A program made the position numbers and the translations under genes. Below, piece by piece: positions 33,566 to 43,054 of a DNA stretch of 64,000 nt (position 1 is its first letter; each line of letters opens with the position of its first letter). Source of the DNA: Thioclava sediminum (GTDB lineage Bacteria; Pseudomonadota; Alphaproteobacteria; Rhodobacterales; Rhodobacteraceae); NCBI RefSeq assembly GCF_002020355.1, contig NZ_MPZV01000004.1:62001-126000 (forward strand), written 5' to 3'. Under the pieces are notes generated by a model. The model was not told the DNA's origin. It made no database searches and saw only the letters and a program-made list of their open reading frames with translations.

Positions 33566-35590
33566 TCAGCGGCCCAGAATGAAGGACTGCGGATTGCGTT
33601 CGATCATACGCGCGAGCGAGCCGATATTCGAGATCGCCCGACGCAACTCGCGCAAGGTGCTAAGGGTTTCGTTCGAGAAGTTGGAGCCACGGCCATAGGT
33701 CGCGACCAGTGCCCCCGCCTGATCGACAAGCGATTGCAGCTTCTGTGTCAGTTCCGGCAGCTGGTCCGAGGCTTTCGACACCGAATCCGCCGCGTTCTGC
33801 GCCGCATCGAGCGTCTGGTTCAGCTTGTCGGCCGCATTCGCTTCCTTCAGCTGGGTCAGGATCGCGGCGGTTTGCTCGAGCGTGTCGTTGAGCGATTGCG
33901 GTAGGTCCTGCGTGCCGGGCTTGTTCAGAAGCTGGTCGATACTGGCGAGGATCGTGTCGAGTTTATCGCCCACATCCTTGAGCGGCATATCTGCGATCGC
34001 CGTCGCGGCGCGATCTGCGGAAGAGAGCGTCTCGTCGAGACCCGAGATTTCCTCGAGCACGGAGGACGCAGCTTCCGTCACACGGTCGAGTGCAGCCACG
34101 GTCTTATCCGCGGCATCCTTCTTGTTCAGCTCGGTCGTGAAGGTCTTGAGCTGCTCCAGCAGGCCGGACAACTCGCCCGGAACTTTCCGGGTTTCTTCAC
34201 TCTCGGCCACGGCCGAAATCGAATCCAATGTGCGGATCGCGGAGCTCATCACCTCCTCGATCGGCAGCCCTTCGATCCGCTTGAAGACGCCCTGCGCCGA
34301 TTTCGAGAGATCGTTCTCGGCCGCAGGCGCGGTCGGGAGCGTCGGATAGGGTTTGGCGTCGAGATTCATCTCGGCGTCTGGCAGATCGGGCACATCGGTC
34401 AGTTCAATGACCGTCGTTCCGCCGAGAAGCCCGATATTCGCGATCCGCGCTCGCAGGCCGCTTTGAATCTCGCCCTGCAGGAACTGGGTCACGGCCTCTT
34501 CCCCGGCGTCGCGGGACAGACCGAGCCGGTCCGGCGACAGGGCGATCGTCAGCTGTTGCTGCGCATAGCTCTGGCCGGTGCTGTCCTTGCGGATCTTGAT
34601 CGCAAGCCCGGTAACTTCACCCGCCTCGACGCCCCGGAACTGCACTTTCGAGCCGACTTCGAGCCCCTGCACGGGATCATCGAACAGCAGCGTGTATTTC
34701 GGCGGATCGACCACATCCGACTGGAAAACCGAGTTTTCCGCGGTGTCCTTGCCGTCGTAGAGGCGGAAGGCGTGTTCGTTCTCGACGATCCCGCCACCGC
34801 TGGTGAACGTGTCGAACTCCACCCCGCCCTGCACAAGCGTCGCGAGCGAGCGCACGTCGAGGCTGAGACCGGAGGTGTCGAATTTCACGGAGAAGCCCGA
34901 AGTGTCCCAGAACCGGGTCTGGGTCGTCAGCAATTTGTTATGCGGCGCTTCGATGAAGGCGTCCACGATCACGCCGGACCCATCATCGTCGAGCCGCAGG
35001 TTCTGCAGATGGCCCACAGTCAGCCCGTGATAGAGAACCGGCGCCCCATCGACGATCCCGCCCGCATCCTTCGCGCGCAACTCGATGATGGTGCCCTTGG
35101 TCGGATCGGGGGAAATCGGAGGCTTGTCGAGACCCTGGAACATGCTCTGCTGGCCGTTGGGCTTATTGTTCCAGAAGCCCTCGATATAGGTGCCCGACAG
35201 CACCGTCCCGAGGTTCTGGATGCCCCGCGCCGACACTTCGGGGCGCACCAGCCAGAATTTCGCCTCGGTATCGACGAAAGGCGCCACCTCGTTATCGATG
35301 CGCACGCCGAGCTGCACCTGCTCCAGATCGGGGGTGAACGAGACGCTCTCCACCTTGCCGACATCGACATCGCGGAACTTGAGCGGCGTGCCGATCTCGA
35401 CCCCGGTCGCATCCTTGAAGTTGATATGGATGAGCATCCCGCGATCCGAGACCGTCTTCCATGCGACGCCGAGCGTGATCAGCAAGGCGATCAACGGCAC
35501 GATCCAGACGACGGATAGCCGCGTCCAAATCGGGCGCGGAGCGTTGGAGGTTTCCAGCTCGGCCGGGCCGGTCTCGGGGGTGTCGTTCAT
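33566..35590 (-). CDS. pqiB: PqiB-type MCE protein (intermembrane lipid transport)
   Basis: A 674-residue protein with an N-terminal membrane anchor (residues ~24-43) and three MCE/MlaD domains, the first beginning at LIHINFKDATGVEIGTPLKF. A long coiled-coil region occupies the last ~200 residues. E. coli PqiB forms a hexameric syringe that spans the periplasm and carries lipids between membranes. The present protein is longer at the C-terminus than E. coli PqiB (~546 residues), because of the helical extension. The ATG overlaps the second pqiA gene (ATGA). Confidence 0.92.
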   Translation of the reverse strand: MNDTPETGPAELETSNAPRPIWTRLSVVWIVPLIALLITLGVAWKTVSDRGMLIHINFKDATGVEIGTPLKFRDVDVGKVESVSFTPDLEQVQLGVRIDNEVAPFVDTEAKFWLVRPEVSARGIQNLGTVLSGTYIEGFWNNKPNGQQSMFQGLDKPPISPDPTKGTIIELRAKDAGGIVDGAPVLYHGLTVGHLQNLRLDDDGSGVIVDAFIEAPHNKLLTTQTRFWDTSGFSVKFDTSGLSLDVRSLATLVQGGVEFDTFTSGGGIVENEHAFRLYDGKDTAENSVFQSDVVDPPKYTLLFDDPVQGLEVGSKVQFRGVEAGEVTGLAIKIRKDSTGQSYAQQQLTIALSPDRLGLSRDAGEEAVTQFLQGEIQSGLRARIANIGLLGGTTVIELTDVPDLPDAEMNLDAKPYPTLPTAPAAENDLSKSAQGVFKRIEGLPIEEVMSSAIRTLDSISAVAESEETRKVPGELSGLLEQLKTFTTELNKKDAADKTVAALDRVTEAASSVLEEISGLDETLSSADRAATAIADMPLKDVGDKLDTILASIDQLLNKPGTQDLPQSLNDTLEQTAAILTQLKEANAADKLNQTLDAAQNAADSVSKASDQLPELTQKLQSLVDQAGALVATYGRGSNFSNETLSTLRELRRAISNIGSLARMIERNPQSFILGR

Positions 35591-36201
35591 GAACTCACTC
35601 TGTCAGGGCCGCGCCAGATGAGGCGCGGGTCGAAGCTTTGGGCGGATAGCATGGTGAATGCAACCGAGAGGGCGAAAGACGCGGCGGCAGGGCCGGGATG
35701 AATCGAGGCCACGAAACCAAGCTGCACCAGTGCGGAGAGGATCGCCACGACGAAGACGTCGATCATCGACCAGCGCCCGATGAATTCCACGACCTCGTAG
35801 AGGTGCAGATGCGGAGGGCCGCCTTTGCGGCGCTCGTTTCCGACCGCGAGGGCGAGATAGGCAATGGCGATGAATTTCCCGATCGGGATCATCACCGAGG
35901 CGCCGAAGATGATCAGCGCCACGCCGTAATTGTGATGCCGCCACAACTCCATCGCGCCGCCGACGATGGTGTTTTTCTGCTCATGACCAAGCGTCGCCGT
36001 GACCAGCATCGGGTAAAGATTGGCGGGAATGTAAAAGATCAGCCCCGCGATCCACCACGCCCAGACGCGCTGCAACCCGCTCTTGTCGACCTTGTGCAGC
36101 GTCGCGCCGCACCGTTCGCAATGCGCATGATCCGGGGTCCAGACCCGACCGCAGCGGGTGCAGCCGATCAATCCGGCATCGGTGGCGGTCAGCACGTTCA
36201 T
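35587..36201 (-). CDS. PqiA-like membrane protein, second half
   Basis: 204 residues from ATG 36201, which overlaps the stop of the preceding gene in an ATGA; a frame from 36231 is possible but has less support. A zinc ribbon at the N-terminus (CTRCGRVW and CERCGATL) is followed by four membrane segments. E. coli PqiA is one chain with two such ribbon-plus-four-helix modules; here the modules are separate genes. It should pair with the 36198-36833 product in the inner membrane, feeding PqiB. Confidence 0.87.
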   Translation of the reverse strand: MNVLTATDAGLIGCTRCGRVWTPDHAHCERCGATLHKVDKSGLQRVWAWWIAGLIFYIPANLYPMLVTATLGHEQKNTIVGGAMELWRHHNYGVALIIFGASVMIPIGKFIAIAYLALAVGNERRKGGPPHLHLYEVVEFIGRWSMIDVFVVAILSALVQLGFVASIHPGPAAASFALSVAFTMLSAQSFDPRLIWRGPDRVSS

Positions 36202-36833
36202 TTTCGTTCGATTGCGTCCCATATCGTCCATTTGCTGACAAAGGAGTTCTTGAGCGCGATCACGATGATGAGAACGCAGAAAGCCCAGAAGGCGGGGCCG
36301 AGCGACACCTTGGCGAGACCCCCAAGTTTCACCAGCGCCACCGCCGTGCCGATGATGAAGATCTCCGCCATCGCCCAGGGCTGGCTTTCCTCGGCGAGGC
36401 GGAACATCGTCGCGGCATGTTTCCAGGCGGGTTTGCCATTGGCGAGCGGCCAGAGCGTGTAGATCAGCGCGGCAAACCGGAAGATCGGCAGCGCCACGAT
36501 CATCGACAGCACGAAGAAGGCCAGAGGCGCAATCCAGCCGTCGGAAAACGCCATTGCCACGCCGAAGATGGAGCTCTCATGGCTCAGCCCACGCGTCGAA
36601 ATCTCGAGGAAGGGGAAGAAGATCGCCCCGATCATCAGGATCATCCCGGTGAAGGAGAAGGCGATGACATGCAGAAACGATCTCTCGCGCGGCGAGATCA
36701 GCACCGTTCCACAGCGAACACAGGTCGCCCGCTTGCCATCGGGCAGATGCGTCGCGCGATAGAGCGCGTCGCATTGCGGACAGGCAATCAGATCGGCCGG
36801 GTCAACTGTCATTGTGTTCGGGTGCCCATTCAT
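36198..36833 (-). CDS. PqiA-like membrane protein, first half
   Basis: 211 residues with a zinc ribbon (ACPQCDALYR and CVRCGTVL) and four membrane segments from FLHVIAFSFTGMILMIGAIFF onward. It is the first gene of the four-gene pqi operon and diverges from motB across a 123-bp gap. The start at 36833 keeps the longest plausible N-terminus; ATG 36812 (MTVDPADL) is equally possible since neither has a strong ribosome site. Confidence 0.85.
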   Translation of the reverse strand: MNGHPNTMTVDPADLIACPQCDALYRATHLPDGKRATCVRCGTVLISPRERSFLHVIAFSFTGMILMIGAIFFPFLEISTRGLSHESSIFGVAMAFSDGWIAPLAFFVLSMIVALPIFRFAALIYTLWPLANGKPAWKHAATMFRLAEESQPWAMAEIFIIGTAVALVKLGGLAKVSLGPAFWAFCVLIIVIALKNSFVSKWTIWDAIERK

Positions 36834-36956
36834 CTGCCAAATCTAGCGATTGCCCGCGCCACGACAAGGGAAGAGGCCAATGGCTCGCATTTTATCCGTC
36901 AATCGCCTGTTAACACGCACCTACTATACCGGACGCGGGTGAAAAGAGGTGGTGGA

Positions 36957-37805
36957 ATGAGCAACCGCGACAACGCGGCGCCAATCATCATCAAGCGTAA
37001 GAAGGTTGTCGCGGGCGACGGGCACCACGGTGGGGCGTGGAAAGTCGCCTATGCCGATTTCGTCACTGCGATGATGGCCTTCTTCATGCTGATGTGGTTG
37101 CTGAACGCGACGACCGAGAAACAACGCAAGGGCATCGCGGATTACTTCAATCCGACGATCCCGATCAACCGCATCTCCGGTGGCGGCGAAGGCGCTTTCG
37201 GCGGGGATTCCGTCTTCTCCGAAGACCAGATCGCACAGAGCGGCACCGGTGCCGTCTCGCAACGCCCGACCGAAGAGCGTCAGGCCCGCGGCGAAAACTC
37301 CGCCGACGACACGCAGGACAGCGACACGGCCAGTTTTAAAGAGATGGCGCGCGCAATCGAGCAAGCTCTGATGGGCGTCGGCGGCGAGTCGATGATCAGC
37401 GAGCAGCTCGCACGCCACATCGTGACCCGCGTGACCGACGAGGGTCTCATCATCGAAATCTCCGACCTGCCCGAAGCGCCGCTTTTCGTCGACGACACGG
37501 CCAAGCCGCAACCGGTTCTCTCCGATCTGGCGAAAATCCTGACGCGGGTCTTCTCGATCGTCTCGAACAATGTCGCGATCAACGGCTACACGAGATCCTA
37601 CCCGAAAATGCTGGCCCGTGACCCCGTCTGGGAGCTTTCCGCCGCACGCGCGCAAGCGATGCGGACATTGCTGGACGAGTCGGGCTTCCCCCCCGATCGG
37701 ATGCAGCGCGTCAGCGGCTTCGCCGATCGCAAACCGAAGGTCGAGCGGGCGATGGACCTGCGCAACAACCGTCTCGAAGTGATCGTGCTGCGCAATGGCC
37801 GGTGA
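36957..37805 (+). CDS. motB: Flagellar stator protein MotB
   Basis: 282 residues from ATG 36957, preceded by AGAGGTGG. The single membrane segment FVTAMMAFFMLMWLLNA carries the proton-binding aspartate just before it (AYADFVT), as in all MotB. A variable linker of ~110 residues leads to an OmpA-like peptidoglycan-binding domain (NNVAINGYTRSYP through LSAARAQAMRTLLD). It assembles with MotA, whose gene is not in the window. The upstream region holds GTTAAC at 36909-36914, a possible CtrA half-site, upstream of TATACC. Confidence 0.92.
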   Translation: MSNRDNAAPIIIKRKKVVAGDGHHGGAWKVAYADFVTAMMAFFMLMWLLNATTEKQRKGIADYFNPTIPINRISGGGEGAFGGDSVFSEDQIAQSGTGAVSQRPTEERQARGENSADDTQDSDTASFKEMARAIEQALMGVGGESMISEQLARHIVTRVTDEGLIIEISDLPEAPLFVDDTAKPQPVLSDLAKILTRVFSIVSNNVAINGYTRSYPKMLARDPVWELSAARAQAMRTLLDESGFPPDRMQRVSGFADRKPKVERAMDLRNNRLEVIVLRNGR

Positions 37806-37924
37806 GGCGCGTTTTAGCGAAGCGGTAACCACGGATCGAAAAAAGCAGACCTGTTAGGCCGATCTTAAACACCCGGGCGCAAAGGTAGGAAGAACTTCGG
37901 ACGCAGCAGCAGAAAGGCGCATCC

Positions 37925-39259
37925 ATGTCCATTTCTTCCTCGCTCAATGCGGGCGTGGCCGGCTTGGCCGCGAATGCCACACGTCTTGCCACGATCTCGG
38001 ACAATATCGCGAATTCGAGTACATACGGCTACAAGCGCGCCGTCACCGAATTCGAAAGCATGGTGATCAATCAGGCCGCGAAGACTGGCTCCTATTCGGC
38101 TGGCGGTGTCCGTGCCTCCACGAGTCGCCTCATCGAAGAGAGAGGCTCGCTGGTCTCCACCTCGAACGCGCTCGACATCGCGGTTTCCGGACGCGGTATG
38201 CTGCCCGTCATGACGGCCGTGGCGCTCGATAACTCGACGGGGGACGAACCTTTGAAGATGACCACGACCGGCGCGTTTCGCACCGATGTCGACGGGACAC
38301 TGATGACGGAATCCGGGCTTGTTCTGCTCGGTTGGCCCGCCAGTGCCGATGGCACCATCCCGACCTTCGCGCGCGACACCATGTCCGGAATGGAACCGGT
38401 GGTGATCAACGCCAACCAGACCGCCGGCGACCCCACGACGACGCTTAATCTCGGGGTCAACCTGCCCGCGACGGACACCGAAGCCGGGTCAGCCGGTGAC
38501 ACGCTGCCGCTTTCTGTCGAGTATTTCGGAAATCTCGGAACATCCGAAACTCTGGATATTACATTCTATCCGACCGTTCCGGCCAGCGGTGCCTCTAACG
38601 AATGGGCCATGGTTATTCGCGATAGCGCCACGGTGGATGACCCGGGCACCCCCGCGACCGATGAAAGCGTCATCGGCCGCTATGTCCTTACCTTCGACGA
38701 CAGCCGTAGCAGCGGCGGCACGCTCGCCTCTGTCAACGTCATCGCGGGTGGCGCCTATGATGCCTCGACCGGCACGCTCGATCTCTCCGTCGCCGGCGGT
38801 CCGCTGAGCGTCACCATCGGCAAGATCGGCGATACCAACGGTTTGACGCAGCTCTCCGACAGTTTCTCGCCGACATCAATCACGAAGGACGGCTCGCCCG
38901 TCGGCAATCTCACGGCTGTCGAAATCGATGAGGATGGCTACATCAAAGCCACCTACGACACCGGCTTCATCCGCACGGTCTATCAAATCCCCCTTGTGGA
39001 TGTTCCCAATCAGAACGGTCTGATCGCGCTCGACAATCAAATCTTCGAAGTCTCCTCGAACTCCGGCTCTTTCTTCTTGTGGAATGCCGGTGACGGTCCG
39101 ACCGGGTCGATCGAAGGCTACGCTCGCGAAGGTTCGACGGTCGATGTTGCAGAGGAACTGACCAACCTAATCCAGACGCAGCGCGCCTACTCGTCCAACG
39201 CCAAGGTAATCCAGACGGTCGACGAGATGCTGCAGGAAACCACCAATATCAAACGCTGA
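37925..39259 (+). CDS. flgE: Flagellar hook protein FlgE
   Basis: A 444-residue axial protein. It has the N-terminal flagellar rod/hook signature SLNAGVAGLAANATRLATISDNIANSSTYGYKR, quoted here only as the span of residues 6-38, and the matching C-terminal heptads (ELTNLIQTQRAYSSNAKVIQ). The middle is beta-rich and variable. It is exported by the flagellar type III system to build the hook. The 119-bp gap upstream contains GCCGAT at about 37858, weakly like a flagellar sigma-28 -10 element, but no -35 is clear. Confidence 0.92.
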   Translation: MSISSSLNAGVAGLAANATRLATISDNIANSSTYGYKRAVTEFESMVINQAAKTGSYSAGGVRASTSRLIEERGSLVSTSNALDIAVSGRGMLPVMTAVALDNSTGDEPLKMTTTGAFRTDVDGTLMTESGLVLLGWPASADGTIPTFARDTMSGMEPVVINANQTAGDPTTTLNLGVNLPATDTEAGSAGDTLPLSVEYFGNLGTSETLDITFYPTVPASGASNEWAMVIRDSATVDDPGTPATDESVIGRYVLTFDDSRSSGGTLASVNVIAGGAYDASTGTLDLSVAGGPLSVTIGKIGDTNGLTQLSDSFSPTSITKDGSPVGNLTAVEIDEDGYIKATYDTGFIRTVYQIPLVDVPNQNGLIALDNQIFEVSSNSGSFFLWNAGDGPTGSIEGYAREGSTVDVAEELTNLIQTQRAYSSNAKVIQTVDEMLQETTNIKR

Positions 39260-39289
39260 TCCTGATCGGATCGGCGACGGGAGGTCGCA

Positions 39290-40744
39290 ATGGGAATCTC
39301 GCAAACGCTATCCAATGCCTTGTCGGGCCTCACTGCGGCCTCTCGCATGGCCGAGGTCGTCGCATCCAATACCGCCAACGCGCTCACCGACGGCTACGCC
39401 CGGCGCGAGATTTCACTCGGCGCGCAGGTCGTCGGCCAGCAAGGTGCCGGTGTTCGCGTGCTGAGCGTCGACCGCATCGTCAACGAAACCCTCCGCAGCG
39501 ATCTCCGCCTCTCCGATGCTGCGGCCCAAAACGCATCGCTGCGCGGCGACTTTCTTTCAACCTTCGAAGCTCGCATCGGCACGCCGGAGGATGCGAACTC
39601 CTTATCCTCCAAATTCGTAGAGTTCGAAGCCTCGCTCGTCGAAGCTGGTAGCCGCCCAGAAAGCGAAGCCCGCCTTTCCACAGTGCTGAGCGCCGCCCGC
39701 GACGTCACCGGGCACTTGAATACGCTCTCCGCAGAATTGCAGGACAGCCGGATGGACGCAGACCGGAAAATCGCGACGCAGGTCGACGCCCTAAACAGCG
39801 CACTCGCGCAGGTCGATGAACTCAACGCATCGATCCTGGCCGGAAAGGCCGCAGGCCATGACACCAATGCGCTCAAGGACCAACGTCAAACGCTGGTCGA
39901 CCGGATTTCCAGCATCGTCCCAACCCGCCAAGTCCCGCGCGAAAACGATCAAATTGCACTCTTCACCACAGGCGGTGCCGTCCTTCTCGAAGGCAACCGA
40001 GTGGAAATCGGGTTCACGGCGCGCGGAATCATTACGCCGGACATGACCCACGACGGAGGGGTTCTCTCAGGCCTGACGCTCAACGGAAACGCTGTCTCAA
40101 GTGACGATAACGGGTTCTTCGGCGGCGGCACACTTGGCGCCCTTTTCGCCGTTCGTGATACGCTCGCTCCAAACCTGCAGGTTCAGGTCGACGCGCTCTC
40201 CCGCAACCTGATCGAGAGGGTCAGCGACCCGGCGGTCGACCCAACACTCAGCGGCGGCGCAGCCGGTCTCTTTACAGATGGCGGGGGCCCGCTCGACCCG
40301 CTCAACGAAACAGGCCTCGCCGGTCGGATCGTCATCAACCCGCTCGCGGACCCTGCACAAGGAGGCTCGCTCTCGCTGCTGCGTGACGGGTTCGGCGCAT
40401 CTACCCCTGGCCCCGTGAGCAACGCAGAAAATCTTTTCTCACTCGCCTCAGCGTTAACGATCGCGTCCGCACCCGCGTCCGGAGATTTCGGCCCGTCGCT
40501 TCATTCAAGCGCAGAGCTTTTCGCAAGCTTCTTGTCCCAAGTTACGAGCGATCGTCAAAGCAACGAGGCGACTCAAACCTATGCAACGGCCCGTTACGAC
40601 ACATTGAAAGAGCAGGCCCTCGCCGAGGGTGTCGATACTGATCATGAAATGCAGAAACTTCTGCAAATTGAAGAACTTTACAGCGCCAATGCACGCGTCA
40701 TCCAAACCGTCGATGCACTGATCAAACAGCTTCTGGAGATCTAA
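39290..40744 (+). CDS. flgK: Flagellar hook-associated protein FlgK
   Basis: A 484-residue hook-filament junction protein. The N-terminus ISQTLSNALSGLTAASRMAEVV and VASNTANALTDGYARREI and the C-terminal EEIYS-like IEELYSANARVIQTVDALI are diagnostic of FlgK. GGGAGGTCGCA precedes the ATG. It follows flgE by 30 bp and precedes flgL by 1 bp, the standard order in alphaproteobacterial flagellar clusters. Confidence 0.92.
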   Translation: MGISQTLSNALSGLTAASRMAEVVASNTANALTDGYARREISLGAQVVGQQGAGVRVLSVDRIVNETLRSDLRLSDAAAQNASLRGDFLSTFEARIGTPEDANSLSSKFVEFEASLVEAGSRPESEARLSTVLSAARDVTGHLNTLSAELQDSRMDADRKIATQVDALNSALAQVDELNASILAGKAAGHDTNALKDQRQTLVDRISSIVPTRQVPRENDQIALFTTGGAVLLEGNRVEIGFTARGIITPDMTHDGGVLSGLTLNGNAVSSDDNGFFGGGTLGALFAVRDTLAPNLQVQVDALSRNLIERVSDPAVDPTLSGGAAGLFTDGGGPLDPLNETGLAGRIVINPLADPAQGGSLSLLRDGFGASTPGPVSNAENLFSLASALTIASAPASGDFGPSLHSSAELFASFLSQVTSDRQSNEATQTYATARYDTLKEQALAEGVDTDHEMQKLLQIEELYSANARVIQTVDALIKQLLEI

Positions 40745-40745
40745 G

Positions 40746-41747
40746 ATGAACTATCTCTCTGTTGGGGACATGGCGCTGAATTTCCAGATGCGACGCCACA
40801 ATGCAGCGCTGGATACGAAATTGGCGACCCTTACCCAAGAAGTGACGTCTGGTATCAAGTCCGATCTCGGCGCCGCCGTATCCGGAGACTTCGGCGCGCT
40901 CTCCGCGATCGATCGGAGCCTGAGATTGTTCGACGCATTCGACCTCGCCACTACCGAGGCGAGCCAATATGCAGACGCGATGCAACGCAGCCTCGAGCGG
41001 ATCGGCAACCTCGACGACGGCATCAGCACGGCCCTCATGTCCGCCGCCACCACCTCCAGCAAGATCATGATCGACGCGACCGTCGCGTCGGCAGCCGAAA
41101 AGTTCGACGCGCTGATCGCAACGCTCAACACGAATTCTGTCGGACGCTACATATTTGCGGGCGATCAAGGAGATACGACCCCGCTATCCGATGCCGAAAC
41201 GATTATCACGTCTCTGTCTGCGGAGATTTCAGGGGCGACGAATGCGACGGATGTACTCGCGACCCTCGATACGTGGTTCGCCGACCCAAGCGGTTTCAGC
41301 GCAACCTCCTATCAAGGTGGCGAAGCCAGGGGCAAATTCCACATCACAGAGGGCGAAACCGCGGCGATCGATGTCACCGCAAATGACCTGCGCGTCAAAG
41401 ACGCGATCAAGGGCTACGCCATAGGCACGCTTTTGGACCGAGGTTTGTTTGACGGTGACCTGGCCCAGCGAAGTGCGCTTGCGAAGGAAGCGGGCGAGAG
41501 AATTCACTCGGGATCTCTCGCAACCGTCGAACTCGCCGCGGAAGTCGGTTCGTTCGAAGGCAAAGTCGCCTCAGCAGCCACGCGAAACGATACTGAACGC
41601 GCCAGCCTTGAAATTGCACGGACGAAACTCATCGGCGCCGACCCGTACGCCTCGGCAACCGCGCTCGAAGCGGTACGCTCCCAGATCGAGACGCTCTATC
41701 TTCTGACAAGCCGGCTCGCCAACCTCTCGATGACGGATTACATGTGA
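40746..41747 (+). CDS. flgL: Flagellar hook-associated protein FlgL (flagellin family)
   Basis: A 333-residue protein with N- and C-terminal flagellin-like helices: ALDTKLATLTQEVTSGIKSD at the start and LEAVRSQIETLYLLTSRLANLSM at the end. Its place directly after flgK and its hook-associated pattern support FlgL over a filament flagellin. The stop overlaps the flgI start (TGATG). No ribosome site stands out in the one-base gap after flgK, so translation is probably coupled. Confidence 0.88.
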   Translation: MNYLSVGDMALNFQMRRHNAALDTKLATLTQEVTSGIKSDLGAAVSGDFGALSAIDRSLRLFDAFDLATTEASQYADAMQRSLERIGNLDDGISTALMSAATTSSKIMIDATVASAAEKFDALIATLNTNSVGRYIFAGDQGDTTPLSDAETIITSLSAEISGATNATDVLATLDTWFADPSGFSATSYQGGEARGKFHITEGETAAIDVTANDLRVKDAIKGYAIGTLLDRGLFDGDLAQRSALAKEAGERIHSGSLATVELAAEVGSFEGKVASAATRNDTERASLEIARTKLIGADPYASATALEAVRSQIETLYLLTSRLANLSMTDYM

Positions 41748-42844
41748 TGTGGCGCTGGTTGCTAGTTGCCCTCGTTTTCCTTCCGCAGATCGCTCTTTGC
41801 GCCCCGATCCGCATTAAGGATCTGGTCGAATTCGACGGAGTGCGCGGGAACGATCTCGTCGGCTATGGTCTGGTGGTTGGATTGAACGGCACGGGCGACG
41901 GATTACGTAACGCTCCCTTTACCGAAGAGATCATGTCGAACATGCTCGAACGGCTCGGCGTTAACGTTACCGGGGAACAGTTTCGACCGAAGAACGTCGC
42001 CGCCGTGATGATCACGGCGAGCCTGCCACCCTTCGCGCGCGCCGGAAGCCAAATCGACATCACCGTCTCCGCAATTGGTGACGCCAAGAGCCTTCTTGGC
42101 GGCACCCTCGTGATGACCCCTTTGAAAGCGGCAGATGGCGAAATCTATGCGGTCGCGCAGGGAGCGATCATTGCCGGCGGCGCTGTGGCACAAGGTAACG
42201 CCGCTTCGGTGACTCAAGGCGTTCCGACCTCGGGAAATATTCCGTCGGGCGCGCGCGTCGAGCGCGAAATCGCCTTCGAGATTAACGACCTCAATACGGT
42301 GCGCCTCGCGCTGCGCACGCCCGACTTCACCACTGCAAGCCGAATTGAAACCGCCATTAACCGCGAATACGGCCGGCGCGTCGCAGAAATGCTCGACGGC
42401 GGCACTGTCGCTTTGGACATTCGCGAGACCCGCGCGCGCTCGGTCGCGCATGCGATCGGCCGGGTAGAGAATCTCAGTGTCGAACCAGAACAGCGCGCCC
42501 GGGTCGTGGTCGACCAGCGTTCGGGTACGATCGTCATGGGGGAAGACGTGCGGATTTCGCGCGTTGCCGTCAGTCAGGGAAATCTGACCCTCAAAGTGGA
42601 GGAAAGCCCCCTTGTGGTGCAGCCCAACCCGTTTTCGCAAGGAGATACGGTTGTCGTCCCCAGATCGCAGGCGACTCTCACAGAAGAGCCAGGCATTCGC
42701 ATGGCCGAAGTCCCACAGGGCAGCTCGCTATCGGAATTGGTCGCGGGGCTCAACGCGCTCGGCGTTAGCCCGCGCGACATGATCGACATCCTCAAGAGCA
42801 TCAATGCCGCGGGCGCGTTGCATGCAGAGTTTGTCGTGAATTGA
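41747..42844 (+). CDS. flgI: Flagellar P-ring protein FlgI
   Basis: 365 residues from ATG 41747, overlapping the flgL stop. A signal peptide ends at ALCA, followed by the mature start IRIKDLVEFDGVRGNDLVG and the highly conserved YGLVVGLNGTGDG. The C-terminus SLSELVAGLNALGVSPRDMI is also invariant in FlgI. The protein forms the periplasmic bushing of the rod in the peptidoglycan. It is the last gene of this flagellar block; a GCGGAACC/GGTTCCGC stem (42883-42902) without a T-run follows. Confidence 0.96.
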   Translation: MWRWLLVALVFLPQIALCAPIRIKDLVEFDGVRGNDLVGYGLVVGLNGTGDGLRNAPFTEEIMSNMLERLGVNVTGEQFRPKNVAAVMITASLPPFARAGSQIDITVSAIGDAKSLLGGTLVMTPLKAADGEIYAVAQGAIIAGGAVAQGNAASVTQGVPTSGNIPSGARVEREIAFEINDLNTVRLALRTPDFTTASRIETAINREYGRRVAEMLDGGTVALDIRETRARSVAHAIGRVENLSVEPEQRARVVVDQRSGTIVMGEDVRISRVAVSQGNLTLKVEESPLVVQPNPFSQGDTVVVPRSQATLTEEPGIRMAEVPQGSSLSELVAGLNALGVSPRDMIDILKSINAAGALHAEFVVN

Positions 42845-42926
42845 CCTGAAGCCTCGAGAACGACTGCCCTGAAACAAGCGAAGCGGAACCTTGCGGTTCC
42901 GCCTCTGCGCCTGAACTTTCAGGAAG

Positions 42927-43002
42927 TGGTGCCGGTGATAGGACTCGAACCTACGACCCCATCATTACGAATGACGTGCTCTACCAGCTGAGCTACACCG
43001 GC
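42927..43002 (-). tRNA. tRNA-Thr (anticodon CGT)
   Basis: A full 76-nt cloverleaf with encoded CCA. The acceptor stem is GCCGGTG/CACCGGC, the D-arm contains GCTC...GAGC, and the anticodon stem CGTCA/TGATG holds the loop TTCGTAA, so the anticodon is CGT, reading ACG. The T-loop is TTCGAGT. It lies between convergent flgI and hemY, 52 bp beyond the hemY stop, and presumably has its own promoter in that gap. Confidence 0.97.
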
Positions 43003-43054
43003 ACTGTGGCGGGCGATTACCATGCTCTTTCGGGGATGTGTAGCCCCAAAATGA

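Noticed and set aside
36834-36956. Full CtrA box upstream of motB
   Set aside because: Only one TTAAC half is present; seven bases on there is CTAC, not TTAA.
37806-37924. SigF-type promoter GTAACC...CGAA upstream of flgE
   Set aside because: Both boxes occur but only six bases apart, not sixteen.
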